DNA of 10,507 nt from Pyrinomonadaceae bacterium (GCA_018060305.1 JAGOWF010000082.1:1-10507), one strand, 5' to 3'; shown: positions 1 through 6,306, counted from the stretch's first letter. The notes: a model not told the origin generated them from the sequence alone. Numbers and translations are program-made.

Positions 1-8
1 ATATGCGA

Positions 9-74
9 TTTACAAAACTTTACGTTTTCGCATCCCGCCATACGATATCGTGAATTAAATGCGATAATCGCGCT
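9..74 (+). promoter_or_regulatory. Putative promoter and palindrome ahead of the TspO-like gene
   Basis: An extended -10 candidate, TGC followed by GATAAT (63-68, five of six consensus bases), ends six bases before the ATG at 75, so a transcript from it would be nearly leaderless. No Shine-Dalgarno sequence is visible, which fits. The -10 lies within a perfect palindrome GCGATAATCGC (61-71) that could be a repressor site. An alternative weak promoter is TTTACG (19-24), 16 bases, TACGAT (41-46). This is pattern matching only; the real promoter could also lie upstream of the window. Confidence 0.35.
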
Positions 75-845
75 ATGCTCAGCAAAAACAGATCGGGAAC
101 CACGGCAGACACGATAAGCTCGTTTCTGGTCCTTGTCGCGACCGGCGGGATGATCGGTTTCAACATTCTGGCGACGACCGGATACGTTAACGGCGTTCTG
201 ACGGTCGATGTTTCCGAACGCTATCCGACGGTCGTGACGCCCGCAAATTGGGCATTCACGATATGGGTCCCGATCTATGCCGGGCTCGCAGGATTTGCGA
301 TCTATCAGTTGCTCCCCGCAAAACTCGCCCAGTATCGCAGCATCCGAGCGCTCTATCTCGTCAGTTGTGTCCTTAAATGCCTCTGGCTATGGCTGTGGTA
401 CAACCTCCAGATCGCCGGCACGGTCGTTGTTATTCTCTGCCTATGGGCAGTCCTTCTGTTGCTGGCCGTGAGATTTCGCGAGGCTTCGTCGTTCTCGGAC
501 GCCCTTTTTGGCAAGGGTGTATTTGGCCTCTATTTTGGCTGGGTCACGACGGCCGCACTAGCGAATATTGCGGTCCTATTGGTCGCTCAGGGATTCGCCA
601 TTCCGGCCGCGGCCTTTAACGCCATCGGTGCTGTCATGCTGCTGATCGCTGCCGCCGCGGCTGTGTTTGCTCGATTCAGGCTGCGAAATTTTCTCTTTCC
701 GCTGGCGGTCGCCTGGGCCGCGGCCGGGATCGGCGTCGCGCAAAGCGGAAACACGATCATTGTCGTCGCCTCGGCCCTTTGTCTGGTTGTCGGCCTGGTG
801 ATGGCCATAAGCTTTGTAATGGACCGCAAGGGCACGTTTGAATGA
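75..845 (+). CDS. TspO/MBR-like tryptophan-rich integral membrane protein
   Basis: A 256-residue, very hydrophobic protein with about seven or eight predicted membrane spans (roughly residues 14-36, 59-80, 90-110, 114-132, 145-170, 176-200, 205-224, 229-249). After the first span it carries P56-x-x-W59-A-F-x-I-W64-x-P-I-Y68, the PxxWAFxIWxxIY pattern of the TspO/MBR-related 'tryptophan-rich sensory protein' group. A Trp-rich third span (LWLWLWYN) and a YFGWVTTAALANIA segment also fit that group. Classical TspO has five spans and about 160 residues, so this is a longer relative. TspO proteins bind porphyrins and other hydrophobic ligands; the ligand here is unknown. The stop overlaps the aroDE start by ATGA, so the two are probably translationally coupled. 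The start at 75 is the first ATG and leaves a short polar N-terminus before the first span. Family assignment is likely; function is not established. Confidence 0.7.
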   Translation: MLSKNRSGTTADTISSFLVLVATGGMIGFNILATTGYVNGVLTVDVSERYPTVVTPANWAFTIWVPIYAGLAGFAIYQLLPAKLAQYRSIRALYLVSCVLKCLWLWLWYNLQIAGTVVVILCLWAVLLLLAVRFREASSFSDALFGKGVFGLYFGWVTTAALANIAVLLVAQGFAIPAAAFNAIGAVMLLIAAAAAVFARFRLRNFLFPLAVAWAAAGIGVAQSGNTIIVVASALCLVVGLVMAISFVMDRKGTFE

Positions 846-2308
846 ACGCCGGCAAACTCTGCATCTCAGTCGCCGCCAAAACCGCGGATGAACTGGCTGC
901 ACAGATCGAGCGTGCCGCCGCGATCGGAGACATCGTCGAGATCAGATTCGACGATCTGGATCGTTCGGCAATATCTCAAATCTCAGATTTGAAACTTGAA
1001 ATTTCGGTTATCGCAACTTACCGCTCCGATTCGAGAGAAGCCCGGCTAGCGTTTTGGAACGATCAAAATTCATCATTCTGGGCGTGCGATCTGGAAGAGG
1101 ACATCTACGCGTCGGTCGCGTGTCAACGCAAGATCGCATCGTTTCATGACCACGAAGGCATTCCGAACGATCTTGCCAACGTCTATGCACGGCTCGCCGC
1201 GTTGGATGCCGACATCGTCAAGATCGCAGTAACCGCGAATGCCGTCACAGATGCAATTCCCGTTTGGAAACTGCTCGATCGGGCCGCATCATCCGGGCAA
1301 GAGATCATTCCGATTGCTATGGGCGAAGCTGGAACGTGGACTCGCATCCTCGGCCTTGCGCACGGCGCATTCCTGACCTATGCATCGCTCGATCAAGGCA
1401 AAGAGACAGCCGACGGTCAGATGACTGCGCGCGATATGCTCGGTGTCTATCGTGTCAAGGAACTCGACCGCGAAACACGCGTTTACGGCGTTATCGGCGA
1501 TCCCGTCTCGCAGTCGTTATCGCCATACATGCAAAACGCAGCATTCGCGGCCGTCGGCGAGAACGCCGTATTCCTGCATCTGCCCGTCAGAGACCTAGAC
1601 GAATTCCTCATGCGCATGGTCAAACCCGCAACCCGCGAGGTCGATCTGAATTTTGCCGGATTTTCAGTCACGATGCCGCATAAACTTGCGATAATGCGGC
1701 ACCTCGACGGCATCGATCCGATGGCCGAGGCCGTTGGGGCGGTAAATACGGTGAAGATCGGCCAAAACGGACGCCTTATCGGCTACAACACCGATGTCCA
1801 CGGAATTATTGCCCCCTTAACCGCACGTTACGGCGAACTCAGCGGGGCCCGCATCGCTGTCCTCGGCGCCGGCGGCGCGGCCCGAGCATGCGTTTATGGC
1901 CTGAAGGCGGCCGGGGCAAAGCCGGAGTTGTTCGTCAGAGACCCGAGAAATGCCAACGCGCTTGCAACCGAGTTTGCGATAGATGCAAACGCTATCTCAG
2001 ATTTGAGCTCTAAAATTTCAAATTTTGACGTAGTCATTAATGCAACACCGGTCGGCATGGAAGGTGAACTCGTCGGCCAAACTTTGTTGACCGCTGACGA
2101 GCTTTCGGGTGTAAAATTCGTTTATGACCTCGTAACCCGTCCCGACGGCACGGCGCTCCAGCATGCTGCGGCTGAGGCCGGTATTCCGTGCATCGGCGGG
2201 ATCGAGATGCTGATCGCTCAGGGCGCGAAGCAGTTCGAGATATGGACGGGCCGTGAGGCTCCGCTTGAGTTGATGAGAGAAGCAATACTCGAGCGGATAG
2301 GAGGCTAA
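842..2308 (+). CDS. aroDE: Bifunctional 3-dehydroquinate dehydratase (type I) / shikimate dehydrogenase
   Basis: A fusion of two consecutive shikimate-pathway enzymes: dehydroquinate to dehydroshikimate, then NADPH-dependent reduction to shikimate, in the cytoplasm. Residues 1 to about 205 are a type I dehydroquinase, with substrate-binding E33-I-R35-F-D37, the catalytic His region (S100-F-H102-D-H104) and the Schiff-base lysine K127 in DIVKIAV. Residues from about 212 are shikimate dehydrogenase: the SLS substrate motif in GDPVSQSLSPYM, catalytic K281 in VTMPHK, GAVNTV, D318 in GYNTD, the dinucleotide-binding loop GAGGAARA (342-349), NATPVGM, and GGIEMLIAQGAKQF near the end. At 488 residues the length fits two complete domains. 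The start overlaps the upstream stop by ATGA. Two AT-rich palindromic segments lie in frame, one in each domain, encoding residues of about 45-56 and 385-396. All catalytic residues I looked for are present, so both activities should be intact. Confidence 0.95.
   Translation: MNAGKLCISVAAKTADELAAQIERAAAIGDIVEIRFDDLDRSAISQISDLKLEISVIATYRSDSREARLAFWNDQNSSFWACDLEEDIYASVACQRKIASFHDHEGIPNDLANVYARLAALDADIVKIAVTANAVTDAIPVWKLLDRAASSGQEIIPIAMGEAGTWTRILGLAHGAFLTYASLDQGKETADGQMTARDMLGVYRVKELDRETRVYGVIGDPVSQSLSPYMQNAAFAAVGENAVFLHLPVRDLDEFLMRMVKPATREVDLNFAGFSVTMPHKLAIMRHLDGIDPMAEAVGAVNTVKIGQNGRLIGYNTDVHGIIAPLTARYGELSGARIAVLGAGGAARACVYGLKAAGAKPELFVRDPRNANALATEFAIDANAISDLSSKISNFDVVINATPVGMEGELVGQTLLTADELSGVKFVYDLVTRPDGTALQHAAAEAGIPCIGGIEMLIAQGAKQFEIWTGREAPLELMREAILERIGG
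971..1006 (+). repeat. In-frame AT-rich palindromic segment, copy 1, inside aroDE
   Basis: TCAAATCT (976-983), one base, AGATTTGA (985-992) is a perfect palindrome with 8-base arms, followed by ACTTGAAATTTC. It is markedly AT-rich within a GC-rich gene and encodes ISDLKLEIS in the dehydroquinase domain, between the EIR strand and the VIATYR strand. It shares the 13-mer ATCTCAGATTTGA, in the same frame, with a second segment at 1994. That it is an inserted palindromic element is inference. Confidence 0.5.
1994..2027 (+). repeat. In-frame AT-rich palindromic segment, copy 2, inside aroDE
   Basis: It begins with the 13-mer ATCTCAGATTTGA (1994-2006) shared with copy 1 at 980-992, then contains AAAATTT (2012-2018), one base, AAATTTT (2020-2026), a perfect palindrome with 7-base arms. 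It encodes ISDLSSKISNFD just before the conserved VINATPVGM of the shikimate dehydrogenase domain. The base composition contrasts with the surrounding gene. It could belong to a dispersed family of palindromes tolerated in coding sequence. Confidence 0.5.
2299..2304 (+). promoter_or_regulatory. Strong Shine-Dalgarno site for the zinc-ribbon gene
   Basis: AGGAGG lies eight bases before the ATG at 2313, inside the final codons of aroDE. It is the only consensus ribosome binding site I see in the first operon. Most other starts in it rely on stop/start overlap or lack a visible site. Confidence 0.7.
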
Positions 2309-2312
2309 AAAT

Positions 2313-3038
2313 ATGTCTGCCGAGGCACTTAACTGTCCAAACTGCGGAGCAGGCGTCGAGACCAATGCGACGCAATGTGAATTCTGCAAGGTGCGGCTCA
2401 AGACCGTAGCATGCCCTAAATGCTTCGGGCTGATGTTCGTCGGCAGCCAATTCTGCGGGCATTGCGGGGCGATCGCGGCACCATTGGAAGTGTCGCTGCA
2501 TGATGAGACCGGCAACTGCCCGCGATGCCGCCAGCCGCTCGAGGTGATGAAGATCGCAGATACCGGTCTTAGCGGCTGCAATCGATGCGACGGGCTGTGG
2601 ATGGATGTGACAACATTCGAGGCCGTTTGCGCCGAGCGCGAACGCCAATCCGCCGTGCTCGGCTTCCTTGACGACCGCACCGTTCGCGGCGTGCCGATGA
2701 CGAAGGTCGCCTATGTGCCCTGTCCCGATTGCGGCGAGTTGATGAACCGCAACAATTTTGCCAAGGCCTCGGGCGTGATCGTCGATATCTGCCGCGACCA
2801 CGGCGTGTGGTTCGACGCGGACGAGCTGCCGTCGATCATTGAGTTCATTCGCAAAGGCGGCATGGAAAAGGCGCGCGAGCGTGAACGAACTGAACTTCGC
2901 GACGAACGCGACCGACTGCGCGACCAACAGCGCAAACAGGCGGCGATGGACGCGCGATACGGCACCGGAAACATCCTTGACGACCGAGGCGAGCGCGACG
3001 GAATCCGCAGCTTTGTGCATTCGCTCTTCGACGTATGA
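2313..3038 (+). CDS. Four-zinc-ribbon protein (zf-TFIIB-like)
   Basis: A 241-residue protein with four consecutive metal-binding knuckle pairs: C8/C11/C22/C25, C34/C37/C48/C51, C69/C72/C89/C92 and C137/C140/C160/H163. The third and fourth match the zf-TFIIB-like pattern (CPxCxxPL, then CxxCxGxWxD), with W96-M-D98 and W166-F-D168 after the second knuckle. The region of about 175-213 is highly charged (many Glu, Arg and Asp) and probably helical or coiled-coil, followed by a short conserved-looking tail. The Shine-Dalgarno AGGAGG (2299-2304) lies eight bases before the ATG and overlaps the last codons of aroDE. The stop overlaps thiF by ATGA. Proteins of this type are widespread and mostly uncharacterised; binding to nucleic acid or protein is plausible but not shown. 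There is no signal peptide or membrane span, so it is probably cytoplasmic. Confidence 0.8.
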   Translation: MSAEALNCPNCGAGVETNATQCEFCKVRLKTVACPKCFGLMFVGSQFCGHCGAIAAPLEVSLHDETGNCPRCRQPLEVMKIADTGLSGCNRCDGLWMDVTTFEAVCAERERQSAVLGFLDDRTVRGVPMTKVAYVPCPDCGELMNRNNFAKASGVIVDICRDHGVWFDADELPSIIEFIRKGGMEKARERERTELRDERDRLRDQQRKQAAMDARYGTGNILDDRGERDGIRSFVHSLFDV

Positions 3039-4054
3039 ACAAGCGATACAGCCGCCAAATTCTGTTTCCTGAGATCGGCCGTGAGGGGCAGGAAAAGCTG
3101 CTGAATTCGCGCGTTCTCCTCGTCGGCTGCGGCGCCCTCGGTGCCGCGCAGGCTGAGATGTTGGCGCGGGCCGGCGTCGGCCAACTACGGATCGTTGACC
3201 GCGATTTTGTCGAGTTCAGCAATCTTCAGCGACAGACGCTGTTCCGGGAATCAGACGCCGCCGAACGGATCCCGAAAGCCATCGCCGCACAATCGCGCAT
3301 CGCCGAGATCAATTCAGAGATCAATGTCGAGCCGCTGGTCGCCGACGTCAACAATTCCAACATCGAATCTCTCATCGGCGGCGTCGATCTCGTGATCGAC
3401 GGCACCGACAATTTTCAAGTCCGTTACCTCCTCAACGACGCATGCGTCAAACACGGGCAGACGTGGATCTATGGCGCGGCCGTGTCGAGTTATGGCACGA
3501 CGATGACGATTCGGCCGCATCTGACGCCTTGTCTGCGGTGCATCTTTGACGAGATGCCCGATGCCGGTTCGTCGCCGACGTGCGACACCGCGGGCGTGAT
3601 AATGCCGATCATCGCAACGGTCGCCGCGACGCAGGTGGCCGAGGCTTTGAAAATTCTCGTTGGCGATCTCGATTCCCTGCACTCGTCACTGATGCAGTTT
3701 GACCTGTGGGCCAACGACCGCCAGCGGATAAAACTCAGCGGCCCCAACGCCGACTGCAAATGCTGCGGTCAGGGCATTTACGAGTTTCTCAACGCTGACG
3801 CCCAGGAGTTCTCGGCCGTCCTCTGCGGCCGCAACGCCGTCCAGATCGCCCCGCCAGCGACAACAAACATCGATCTCGCAGCCCTCGCCGAGCGTATTAG
3901 TTCTGTGGCAGAAGTTAAGCAGAACGAGTATCTAGTGAGGTTTACGGCAGGTGAGAATGAGGTGACCGTCTTTGCAGACGGGCGGGCAATCATCAAAGGG
4001 ACGGATGATATCACATCTGCACGGTCGCTGTATTCTCGATTTGTTGGTACGTAG
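3035..4054 (+). CDS. thiF: E1-like ThiF/MoeB-family adenylyltransferase
   Basis: This 339-residue enzyme should adenylate the C-terminal glycine of a small ubiquitin-like sulfur carrier (ThiS, MoaD or similar) using ATP. Visible features: N-terminal RYSRQ, nucleotide-binding loop GCGALG (31-36), D55-x-D57 and S62-N-L-Q-R66-Q, K81, DGTDN, a zinc site of two pairs C166/C169 and C241/C244, and the catalytic-type cysteine C183 in PTCDTAGV. The C-terminal stretch from about 250 (LCGRNAVQI, then FADGRAIIKGT and the last residues SLYSRFVG) resembles the extension of long Bacillus-type ThiF proteins. No thiS, thiG or moaD gene lies nearby, so ThiF versus MoeB cannot be decided from the sequence alone. 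It overlaps the zinc-ribbon gene by ATGA. Confidence 0.88.
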   Translation: MNKRYSRQILFPEIGREGQEKLLNSRVLLVGCGALGAAQAEMLARAGVGQLRIVDRDFVEFSNLQRQTLFRESDAAERIPKAIAAQSRIAEINSEINVEPLVADVNNSNIESLIGGVDLVIDGTDNFQVRYLLNDACVKHGQTWIYGAAVSSYGTTMTIRPHLTPCLRCIFDEMPDAGSSPTCDTAGVIMPIIATVAATQVAEALKILVGDLDSLHSSLMQFDLWANDRQRIKLSGPNADCKCCGQGIYEFLNADAQEFSAVLCGRNAVQIAPPATTNIDLAALAERISSVAEVKQNEYLVRFTAGENEVTVFADGRAIIKGTDDITSARSLYSRFVGT

Positions 4055-4074
4055 ACTGTGCTAAGATTCTCCGT
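4041..4074 (+). promoter_or_regulatory. Possible internal promoter for the toxin-antitoxin pair
   Basis: TGC followed by TAAGAT (4062-4067) resembles an extended -10 and ends seven bases before the ATG at 4075, the geometry of a leaderless transcript. A weak -35 candidate, TTGTTG (4041-4046), has a short 15-base spacer. No Shine-Dalgarno sequence precedes the ATG. This is weak evidence and I see no obvious operator palindrome. Confidence 0.25.
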
Positions 4075-4305
4075 ATGGATGCCGAGATAGCCTTACCGCT
4101 TGAGAGAATGACCATCGCGGAAAAGATGGACGTGATCGCCCGTATCATGGATGATCTTTCCCGCAATTCCTCGTCGGTTCCGATAATCGAATGGCACGGC
4201 AAAGTGCTGAAGCAGCGTGCCGACGCTCTCGCGAACGGCACGGATCAATTTATGACGCTCGAAGAAGCTGAAGTGCGGATCCGTGAAAAGACCGGACGGA
4301 AATGA
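4075..4305 (+). CDS. Putative type II antitoxin (addiction module component, CHP02574-like)
   Basis: A 76-residue acidic, helical protein. The stretch PLERMTIAEKMDVIARIMDD, followed by a conserved-looking IIEWHGKVLKQRADAL and a C-terminal LEEAEVRIREK, matches the small 'putative addiction module component' family usually found directly upstream of RelE/ParE toxins. Such antitoxins bind and neutralise the toxin and often repress their own operon, but I see no clear DNA-binding fold here. It overlaps the toxin by ATGA, starts 20 bases after the thiF stop, and has no recognisable ribosome binding site. Base composition is visibly lower in GC than the flanking genes. Confidence 0.78.
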   Translation: MDAEIALPLERMTIAEKMDVIARIMDDLSRNSSSVPIIEWHGKVLKQRADALANGTDQFMTLEEAEVRIREKTGRK

Positions 4306-4604
4306 CGATCGTCATTACAGGCTCTGCCGCTGATGATATTGCTGAAGCGTATTTGTTTTACGACGAGCAGTATCCGGGATTAGGCGATTATTTTGAAGCT
4401 TCCATCATCGCAGACCTAAGATCACTCGTCCTCTACGCGGGCATCCACGAGGTCCATTTCAATGCCTATTATCGAAAGATCGCAAGCAGATTTCCTTATG
4501 TGATCTATTACACCGTTGAGGGCGATGAGATACGAATCCATGCAGTAGCTGATACGCGCCGAGACCCTGCCCGGATCAGGAAACGATTCAGTGATCTGAC
4601 GTAA
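4302..4604 (+). CDS. RelE/ParE-family toxin
   Basis: A 100-residue protein with the RelE/ParE layout: an N-terminal strand and helix (SAADDIAEAYLFYDEQYPGL), a long second helix, then strands carrying FNAYYRKIASRFPYVIYYTV and the final IRIHAVADTRRDPARIRKR. The RFPYxIYY and AVxDxRRDP signatures are characteristic. RelE members cleave mRNA on the ribosome and ParE members poison DNA gyrase; the sequence does not tell me which applies. The start overlaps the antitoxin by ATGA, and the stop overlaps the ndh start by TAATG. My hand count over three 60-base lines gives about 47% GC, against about 65% in single lines sampled from thiF and ndh, consistent with horizontal acquisition. The protein is full length with no visible disruption. 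Confidence 0.85.
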   Translation: MTIVITGSAADDIAEAYLFYDEQYPGLGDYFEASIIADLRSLVLYAGIHEVHFNAYYRKIASRFPYVIYYTVEGDEIRIHAVADTRRDPARIRKRFSDLT

Positions 4605-5932
4605 TGGCAGATAAACCAATGATCGTGATCATCGGCGGCGGCTTTGGCGGCCTGTGGGCGGCGAAGGCTCTGGCCAACAAGCCTGTTGATGTCACGCTCA
4701 TCGACCGAAAAAACCACCACGTCTTCCAACCGCTGCTTTATCAGGTAGCGACGGCCGTGCTGAATCCGGGCGAGATCGCGCAGCCAATACGACGGATCCT
4801 TGCTAAGGCAAAGAATGTCGAGGTCATACTCGGCGAGGCTGTTGGTTTTGACAGACAAAACCAGAAAGTGATCCTGGCGGATGGAAGTGAGATCGGATAC
4901 GACTTTTTGATCGTTGCCGCCGGTGCTCGACACGCGTATTTCGGCCACGACGAATGGGAAACGTCCGCGAGGGGCCTGAAAACGCTCGAGGATGCAGTCG
5001 AGATACGCCGCCGCGTGCTGCTGGCGTTCGAACTTGCAGAGCGCGAAGCATATCTGACAGGGAAACAGAAACAGCTCAATTTCGTCGTCGTAGGCGGCGG
5101 CCCAACGGGCGTTGAGCTTGCGGGGGCCATCGCCGACATCGCTCGAAAAGCATTGGCAAAGGATTTCAAGGCGATCGACACCTCAACGGCCCGAGTAACA
5201 CTTTATGAGGGTTCAGACAAGATACTCGGCACATTCGGCAAGGACCTGTCCGCCAGCGCAAAAGAACAGCTCGAATCGCTAGGCGTGGAGGTTCACCTGA
5301 ACAGCTTTGTCACCGACATCGAGCCAGGCCGGGTCCGTGTCGGCAACGATTGGATCGACTGCGACGTCGTCCTGTGGGCCACAGGCGTCGCTGCCTCGCC
5401 ACTGGGCAAAGCATTGGGTGTCGAAACGGACAAGGCCGGCCGGGTCGCGGTCGAGAGCGACCTTTCGATCAAGGGCTCAACGAATATCTTTGTAATCGGC
5501 GACATGGTGCATCTGCTGCAGGAGAGCGGCGAGCCTGTCCCCGGTGTCTCGCCGGCCGCGATGCAGATGGGCGAAGCGACCGCGAAAAATATTCTCAACG
5601 AGCTAAAGGGCAAGCCCCGCACGCCTTTTGTCTATTGGGACAAAGGCACGATGGCCACCATCGGCCGCAAAAAAGCCATCGCACAGGCTGCGGGCATGCA
5701 GTTTCGCGGATTTATCGCCTGGCTGATGTGGCTTTTCCTGCACGTCTATTTCCTGATCGGTTTCCGTAATCGCCTCTCGGTGATGTTCGCGTGGTTCTGG
5801 GCCTATCTGACCCGCGAACGCAGTGCCCGGCTGATCACCGGCGATGCCGACGAAATGCGTGACGCATTAAAGTTCATTCAAGCCGCTAAACCTGCAGGGA
5901 AAGCCGCCAAATCCTCCAAGTCAGGTGTTTAG
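4604..5932 (+). CDS. ndh: Type II NADH:quinone oxidoreductase (NDH-2)
   Basis: A 442-residue FAD enzyme that passes electrons from NADH to the quinone pool at the inner face of the cytoplasmic membrane without pumping protons. It has an N-terminal FAD loop IIGGGFGG (9-16), the NDH-2 signature FQPLLYQVATAVL, an NAD-binding loop GGGPTGVELAG (164-174), and GDM (299-301) with the downstream PAAMQMGEATAKNI quinone/FAD segment. The C-terminal hydrophobic region (about 367-388, then 391-405, rich in Trp and Phe) serves as membrane anchor. The length is typical of the family. It starts at TAATG on the toxin stop and ends the first operon. A low-complexity Lys/Ala tail (AAKPAGKAAKSSKSG) closes the protein and may be variable. 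Confidence 0.93.
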   Translation: MADKPMIVIIGGGFGGLWAAKALANKPVDVTLIDRKNHHVFQPLLYQVATAVLNPGEIAQPIRRILAKAKNVEVILGEAVGFDRQNQKVILADGSEIGYDFLIVAAGARHAYFGHDEWETSARGLKTLEDAVEIRRRVLLAFELAEREAYLTGKQKQLNFVVVGGGPTGVELAGAIADIARKALAKDFKAIDTSTARVTLYEGSDKILGTFGKDLSASAKEQLESLGVEVHLNSFVTDIEPGRVRVGNDWIDCDVVLWATGVAASPLGKALGVETDKAGRVAVESDLSIKGSTNIFVIGDMVHLLQESGEPVPGVSPAAMQMGEATAKNILNELKGKPRTPFVYWDKGTMATIGRKKAIAQAAGMQFRGFIAWLMWLFLHVYFLIGFRNRLSVMFAWFWAYLTRERSARLITGDADEMRDALKFIQAAKPAGKAAKSSKSGV

Positions 5933-5938
5933 AACGGC

Positions 5939-6035
5939 CTTCTCTGCGACCTCCGCGAACGATCTCAGCGGCCTCTGCGTGGAAGTCGGTTCCACGCAGA
6001 GAACGGAGAGTTTTGACGCAGAAAATCGCAGAAAT
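5939..6035. repeat. Long imperfect inverted repeat (element A) after ndh
   Basis: The core is a perfect 12-base stem, CTCTGCGTGGAA (5973-5984) and TTCCACGCAGAG (5990-6001), with a 5-base loop. Outside it the flanks still partly pair and are built from short recurring words (CTCTGCG, CTCCGCG, then GACGCAGAAAATCGCAGA on the far side). It starts about six bases after the ndh stop. It probably folds in RNA and may end or stabilise the ndh transcript. Only a short T run (6011-6014) follows the core, so it is not a textbook intrinsic terminator. Confidence 0.6.
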
Positions 6036-6041
6036 CATATC

Positions 6042-6070
6042 TTGACTTTGATGCATTTCTGTGCTATGCT
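6042..6070 (+). promoter_or_regulatory. Sigma70-type promoter for the dxr operon
   Basis: TTGACT (6042-6047), a 17-base spacer and TATGCT (6065-6070) form a near-consensus pair, strengthened by TGC directly before the -10 (extended -10). The expected start of transcription is about 6077, giving a leader of roughly 265 bases before the preferred dxr start. It is the best promoter match I see in the window. Confidence 0.65.
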
Positions 6071-6155
6071 TGCAACATCTTTGATCTTTGAAATTCGATT
6101 TGTCTCACATTGGTGTTTTTTGCGCGAAATTCCTGAAACAGGACGGATTTGTCCG

Positions 6156-6174
6156 TGTAACATCAACTGTTGCA
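6156..6174 (+). other. Leader hairpin 1 upstream of dxr
   Basis: TGTAACA (6156-6162) and TGTTGCA (6168-6174) pair with one wobble around a 5-base loop. A smaller stem, ACGGA-TTTG-TCCGT, lies just before it and shares its last bases, so the two may be alternatives. Both lie downstream of the promoter at 6042-6070. Confidence 0.35.
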
Positions 6175-6184
6175 ATACTTGCGG

Positions 6185-6206
6185 TGTTTCAATGCCCTCT
6201 GAAACA
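6185..6206 (+). other. Leader hairpin 2 upstream of dxr
   Basis: TGTTTCA (6185-6191) and TGAAACA (6200-6206) are perfect 7-base complements around an 8-base loop. It is in the putative dxr leader, between hairpin 1 and the larger hairpin 3. Confidence 0.4.
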
Positions 6207-6233
6207 AAGTGAAACGGTATTTCAGCCAATAAT

Positions 6234-6266
6234 GCCCTAAATCTCGTGTTTTAGAGTGTTTAGGGC
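6234..6266 (+). other. Leader hairpin 3 upstream of dxr
   Basis: GCCCTAAA (6234-6241) and TTTAGGGC (6259-6266) are perfect 8-base complements. Inside, TCT and AGA can add three more pairs. It is followed by GTTTG rather than a long T run, so a terminator role is possible but weak. It ends seven bases before the alternative upstream ATG at 6273. Confidence 0.45.
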
Positions 6267-6284
6267 GTTTGAATGAGAAGCGAG

Positions 6285-6306
6285 GTTCCGCGGAACACAT
6301 TAGAAT
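6285..6306 (+). promoter_or_regulatory. Perfect palindrome next to a -10-like box before dxr
   Basis: GTTCCGCGGAAC (6285-6296) is a perfect 12-base palindrome. Five bases on, TAGAAT (6301-6306) matches the -10 consensus at five of six positions, but no good -35 is visible at normal spacing. A regulator bound at the palindrome could control a second promoter close to dxr. Confidence 0.3.

Noticed and set aside
842..2308. A possible artificial fusion of aroD and aroE by sequencing error
   Set aside because: The frame is continuous with a natural linker around residues 200-212 and both domains are complete; this fusion is known in other organisms.
2018..2680. A 220-codon open frame on the minus strand, overlapping the previous one in another frame
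   Set aside because: Ser/Arg-rich low-information translation, no motif, no ribosome binding site, opposite two well-supported genes.
2037..3020. A 327-codon open frame on the minus strand opposite aroDE and the zinc-ribbon gene
   Set aside because: The + strand genes here carry clear family motifs; the antisense translation shows none and is the usual by-product of GC-rich codon use.
4062..4604. A larger mobile element carrying the toxin-antitoxin pair
   Set aside because: No integrase, transposase, terminal inverted repeats or target duplications are visible around the pair; only the base composition differs.
5925..6212. A 95-codon open frame after ndh on the + strand
   Set aside because: It starts inside ndh, runs through hairpin element A and the dxr promoter, has no ribosome binding site, and shows no domain despite several cysteines.
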